Positions 62,129-64,000 of a stretch of 64,000 nt of DNA are shown here, piece after piece (the first letter of the stretch is position 1; each line of letters begins with the position of its first letter). The DNA lies in contig NZ_WQLA01000007.1 in NCBI RefSeq assembly GCF_009755275.1, positions 124,001 through 188,000 of the forward strand. Direction: 5' to 3'. The translations under genes were made by a program, and so were the position numbers. The stretch comes from Mucilaginibacter aquatilis. GTDB taxonomy: Bacteria; Bacteroidota; Bacteroidia; Sphingobacteriales; Sphingobacteriaceae. The notes below the pieces were generated by a model. It saw only the letters and a list, made by a program, of their open reading frames with translations, made no database searches and was not told where the DNA came from.

Positions 62129-62677
62129 TCAGGCTTTAACGCCCGTATCAGTGTCACAATTCCATATTAACAAGTGAGGGTTGTTTTCTATGAAACTATC
62201 CGCCTCCTCATTTGATACAATCAGCGTACGCACTTTCCTTCCAATTAAACGCTCCACCTTTTCAACCTGCCCGTAAACATACATTTTGTCAAGGTTATTA
62301 CCTACGAGCATCAGGTCTATTATCTTATTATCAATACCTCTTGCAAAGTCGCCTATTATATAAGCTGAGTGCAACTCCCCTACACGGCGTAATACCTTTT
62401 CAATTATTTCATCAATACCAACAAACTTTATAAGCAGGTTATAAATGTCTTTATAAACCGAATGCTTTTTGTTAGCCTGATATATCTTTTTATTACCGTC
62501 TACCGCTGATATTAATAACCCAGCATCTTCGAAGCGATTAAGTTCAACCCTTATCGCATTGCTCGACTCACCGAACTCCGTTTCCAAACCGCGCAAATAA
62601 GATTTGTTGTCGCCGTTAAGAAAAAACTTCATCAGCAACTTTAATCTTGTTTTAGATGTAATCAGCGCGTCTAGCAT
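62129..62677 (-). CDS. Winged-helix regulator with a nucleotidyltransferase-like C-terminal domain
   Basis: The 182-residue protein has a winged HTH at about residues 5-75 (TSKTRLKLLMKFFLNGDNKSYLRGLETEFGESSNAIRVELNRFEDAGLL). It is followed by a C-terminal region with GELHSAYIIGDFARGIDNKIIDLMLVG, which resembles a degenerate nucleotidyltransferase fold (the GD-x-A/R-G motif). Such fused proteins sit at the head of many Bacteroidota polysaccharide loci. I chose the ATG at 62677 because the upstream TTG (62701) falls inside the promoter/inverted repeat. It probably controls the whole locus and itself. Confidence 0.8.
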   Translation of the reverse strand: MLDALITSKTRLKLLMKFFLNGDNKSYLRGLETEFGESSNAIRVELNRFEDAGLLISAVDGNKKIYQANKKHSVYKDIYNLLIKFVGIDEIIEKVLRRVGELHSAYIIGDFARGIDNKIIDLMLVGNNLDKMYVYGQVEKVERLIGRKVRTLIVSNEEADSFIENNPHLLIWNCDTDTGVKA

Positions 62678-62686
62678 TGATGTTTG

Positions 62687-62729
62687 TACTTTGAGTAACA
62701 AAAGTACTCAAAGTAAATCAAGAAACAAA
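62687..62729 (-). promoter_or_regulatory. Head-of-locus promoter overlapped by a perfect 11-bp inverted repeat
   Basis: On the minus strand, TTTG (62729-62726), a 19-bp spacer and TACTTTTG (62706-62699) give a full consensus Bacteroidetes promoter. The -7 box is flanked and partly covered by TACTTTGAGTA (62687-62697) and TACTCAAAGTA (62705-62715), a perfect 11-bp inverted repeat with a 7-nt spacer. This fits an operator for repression of the regulator and the 26-kb locus. Start ATG of the regulator is at 62677. Confidence 0.75.
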
Positions 62730-62991
62730 TTTCTAATTGATTAAAGGTTATTTTCAGAATTTCAAATAATTGAGCAAGTTATTTAACTAGTTTAGGCGGT
62801 GCATCTTATGAAATAAAACTTACCTACCGTTTTGGTAGCGATTTTTTACGACACAGCGTTTATAACACAAAATTAGCTTAAATATAAAAGGCGGCGCTTG
62901 CTGCCATTTTGTATTTAATGTACTTTCAAGGTTAATGTCCTTTATCATCTTTTTCTCATATTTAAAAATGCGCCGTATTCTTTCCAAAAAT
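62730..62991. other. Divergent intergenic region
   Basis: This spacer lies between the polysaccharide regulator (minus) and the TetR gene (plus). It holds two small hairpins: CTACC/GGTAG (62824-62828 and 62834-62838, 5-nt loop, then a T run) and GGCGGC/GCTGCC (62890-62895 and 62900-62905, 4-nt loop, one G-U pair). No gene is supported and their role is unclear. No consensus promoter for TetR was found. Confidence 0.35.
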
Positions 62992-63011
62992 GTTTGACAT
63001 TTTTGTCAAAC
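62992..63011 (+). promoter_or_regulatory. Palindromic operator candidate for the TetR-family regulator
   Basis: GTTTGACA (62992-62999), 4-nt spacer and TGTCAAAC (63004-63011) form a perfect 8-bp inverted repeat ending 2 nt before the ATG at 63014. Its size and location are those of a TetR operator for autoregulation. Confidence 0.6.
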
Positions 63012-63013
63012 AA

Positions 63014-63598
63014 ATGGGTGCAAGAGATACAGGAACCGAACAACTAATAAAGGACACTGCCAAACGTGTCTTTTTTGCCGAAGGTAAACTTCATGCTACC
63101 ACGCAGGATATTGCTGACGCAGCAGGTGTCACCCGTACTTTACTGCACTACTATTTCAGGTCAAGAGATATTTTAATTGAAAAGGTATTCAGAGAAGCGA
63201 TGCAGGAACTTACCGCAAGGTTTGATGCTGTAATGGGATCTGATTTTTTGTTTAAAGACAAAATTGAACGCTTAATTGAAGTTTACTTGGCCGAGGTTAC
63301 TGAGTTTCCATACCAGGAGACATTTTTGGTGACTGAAATGATTCTCGATCCATCTAAATATCACGATGAAGATGAGTCAAAGAAGATCAAAAAATTTTTA
63401 AAGGATATAAAAGATGAGATGGATGCAGGGACTATTAAGAGCATGGATCCTTTGCAGTTTGCTATTAATCTTTTTTCGCTGCTTACTTACCCATTGTTGA
63501 TGGCTCCGTTGCACAAACAAATGTTCGCACTTACCGATAGCCGGTATAACAAGCTGATCAAGGCACGAAAGCAAATAATTATGGATTTGCTCTTCTGA
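63014..63598 (+). CDS. TetR/AcrR-family transcriptional regulator
   Basis: The 194-residue protein has the N-terminal DNA-binding segment IKDTAKRVFFAEGKLHATTQDIADAAGVTRTLLHYYFRSRDILIEKVFREAM (about 12-62), the classic TetR HTH. The C-terminal domain is helical and would bind an effector. I chose the ATG at 63014 (MGARDTGTEQ) over the one at 62990. The latter would place coding sequence over a perfect operator and adds an ordinary-looking extension (MFDIFVKQ). It is immediately upstream of an RND efflux adaptor gene and likely represses it. Confidence 0.9.
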   Translation: MGARDTGTEQLIKDTAKRVFFAEGKLHATTQDIADAAGVTRTLLHYYFRSRDILIEKVFREAMQELTARFDAVMGSDFLFKDKIERLIEVYLAEVTEFPYQETFLVTEMILDPSKYHDEDESKKIKKFLKDIKDEMDAGTIKSMDPLQFAINLFSLLTYPLLMAPLHKQMFALTDSRYNKLIKARKQIIMDLLF

Positions 63599-63613
63599 TT
63601 TTTTTTATCTTGA

Positions 63614-63633
63614 ATTTTACAAAATTGTCAAAC
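63614..63633 (+). promoter_or_regulatory. Second, imperfect TetR operator candidate before the efflux gene
   Basis: ATTTTACA (63614-63621), 4-nt spacer and TGTCAAAC (63626-63633). The right arm is identical to that of the operator at 62992-63011 and the left arm matches it at six of eight positions. It lies 48 bp before the efflux adaptor ATG. Confidence 0.45.
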
Positions 63634-63681
63634 TTAAAAGTAAATATAAACATAACAAACACTTCACAATACGTTAACACT

Positions 63682-64000
63682 ATGCCACTTTTCAGAAAAA
63701 CATCGCATCTCCTTTTAAGTATCAGCGCAAGTTTGCTGATCTTATCTTCATGCGGAAACAAACAGCAGCAGGCAAGCGCGGCAGCCGGTGGGCCACCACC
63801 TGTGCAAGCTTATCCGGCTTTTAAAATAGAGCAACAGGATGCCACCTTAAGCAACGAATACCCAGCCACATTACAAGGTCAGCAAAACATTGAAATTCGC
63901 CCTAAAATTGACGGCTACATTGAGAAAATTTACATTGATGAAGGTGCTGTTGTTAAAAAGGGCCAGCTGCTTTTCCGCATAAGCGCTCCGCAGTACCAGC
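63682..64000 (+). CDS. RND efflux periplasmic adaptor lipoprotein (partial, 3' end outside the window)
   Basis: The frame runs from the ATG at 63682 to the window edge with no stop. It encodes a lipoprotein signal peptide with the lipobox LILSSC (C24), a low-complexity linker and the start of the membrane-fusion fold: ATLQGQQNIEIRPKIDGYIEKIYIDEGAVVKKGQLLF is the lipoyl/barrel-sandwich segment of AcrA/MexA-type adaptors. It should link an inner-membrane RND pump to an outer-membrane channel. The TetR gene just upstream (83 bp) probably controls it. Confidence 0.92.
   Translation, partial: MPLFRKTSHLLLSISASLLILSSCGNKQQQASAAAGGPPPVQAYPAFKIEQQDATLSNEYPATLQGQQNIEIRPKIDGYIEKIYIDEGAVVKKGQLLFRISAPQYQ

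Noticed and set aside
62990..63013. ATG at 62990 as the TetR start
   Set aside because: It would place coding sequence over a perfect palindromic operator; the ATG at 63014 gives a normal TetR N-terminus.
1..64000. tRNA, rRNA, CRISPR or transposon features
   Set aside because: None was recognised when reading the intergenic regions; no repeated spacer arrays, transposase motifs or tRNA-like cloverleafs were seen. A dedicated search was not possible.

Overview
The window looks like a chromosomal segment of a Bacteroidota bacterium, most probably a member of the Sphingobacteriaceae close to Mucilaginibacter or Pedobacter. The reasons are gene families typical of that group (DUF5606, DUF4905, TIGR02757, the Porin_10-type putative porin, the short archaeal-type ProS, the FtsK-LolA pair), promoters that fit the Bacteroidetes form TTG(19-21 nt)TAnnTTTG, and few clear Shine-Dalgarno sites. 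No rRNA, tRNA, CRISPR array, phage or insertion sequence was seen.

Positions 1-35.9 kb are a housekeeping mosaic on both strands. In order they hold: a truncated outer-membrane protein gene; a Gly/Tyr-rich lipoprotein; proS; a cystathionine gamma-synthase-family enzyme; small conserved proteins; a nucleoid-associated protein; an XRE-type regulator; secreted CAP, nuclease-like and phosphoesterase proteins; a frameshifted SRPBCC gene; dps; a DUF4905 / LysM-DPBB / uridine kinase run; an AT-rich acyltransferase-SGNH gene; ftsK with a lolA-like gene; an NPP phosphodiesterase; a cyclophilin; a putative porin; the overlapping lpxK and purine nucleoside phosphorylase genes; two tandem paralogs of unknown function; a rhamnogalacturonan lyase; and pruA. 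Several strong rho-independent-type hairpins separate these units.

Positions 35.9-62.7 kb form one surface or exopolysaccharide locus, all on the minus strand and tightly packed. In transcription order it has: a winged-helix regulator whose promoter lies inside a perfect 11-bp inverted repeat; an ABC exporter of MsbA/PglK type; a divergent MurA and MurB pair; about thirteen glycosyltransferases or glycosyltransferase-like proteins; four hexapeptide-repeat acyltransferases and one integral-membrane acyltransferase; a Wzy/O-antigen-ligase-like polymerase; a Wza-type export lipoprotein; and a Wzc-type tyrosine autokinase. A hairpin terminator follows the kinase, and then comes a WcaF-type acetyltransferase. 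No Wzx flippase and no initiating phosphoglycosyltransferase is visible, so the ABC protein is the best candidate flippase. The MurA/MurB pair suggests that the polymer contains a lactyl-ether (muramic-acid-like) sugar. This is the most interesting hypothesis in the window.

From 63.0 kb to the end there is a TetR-family regulator with an 8-bp palindromic operator candidate just upstream of its start. An imperfect second copy lies before the truncated first gene of an RND efflux system, a periplasmic adaptor lipoprotein.
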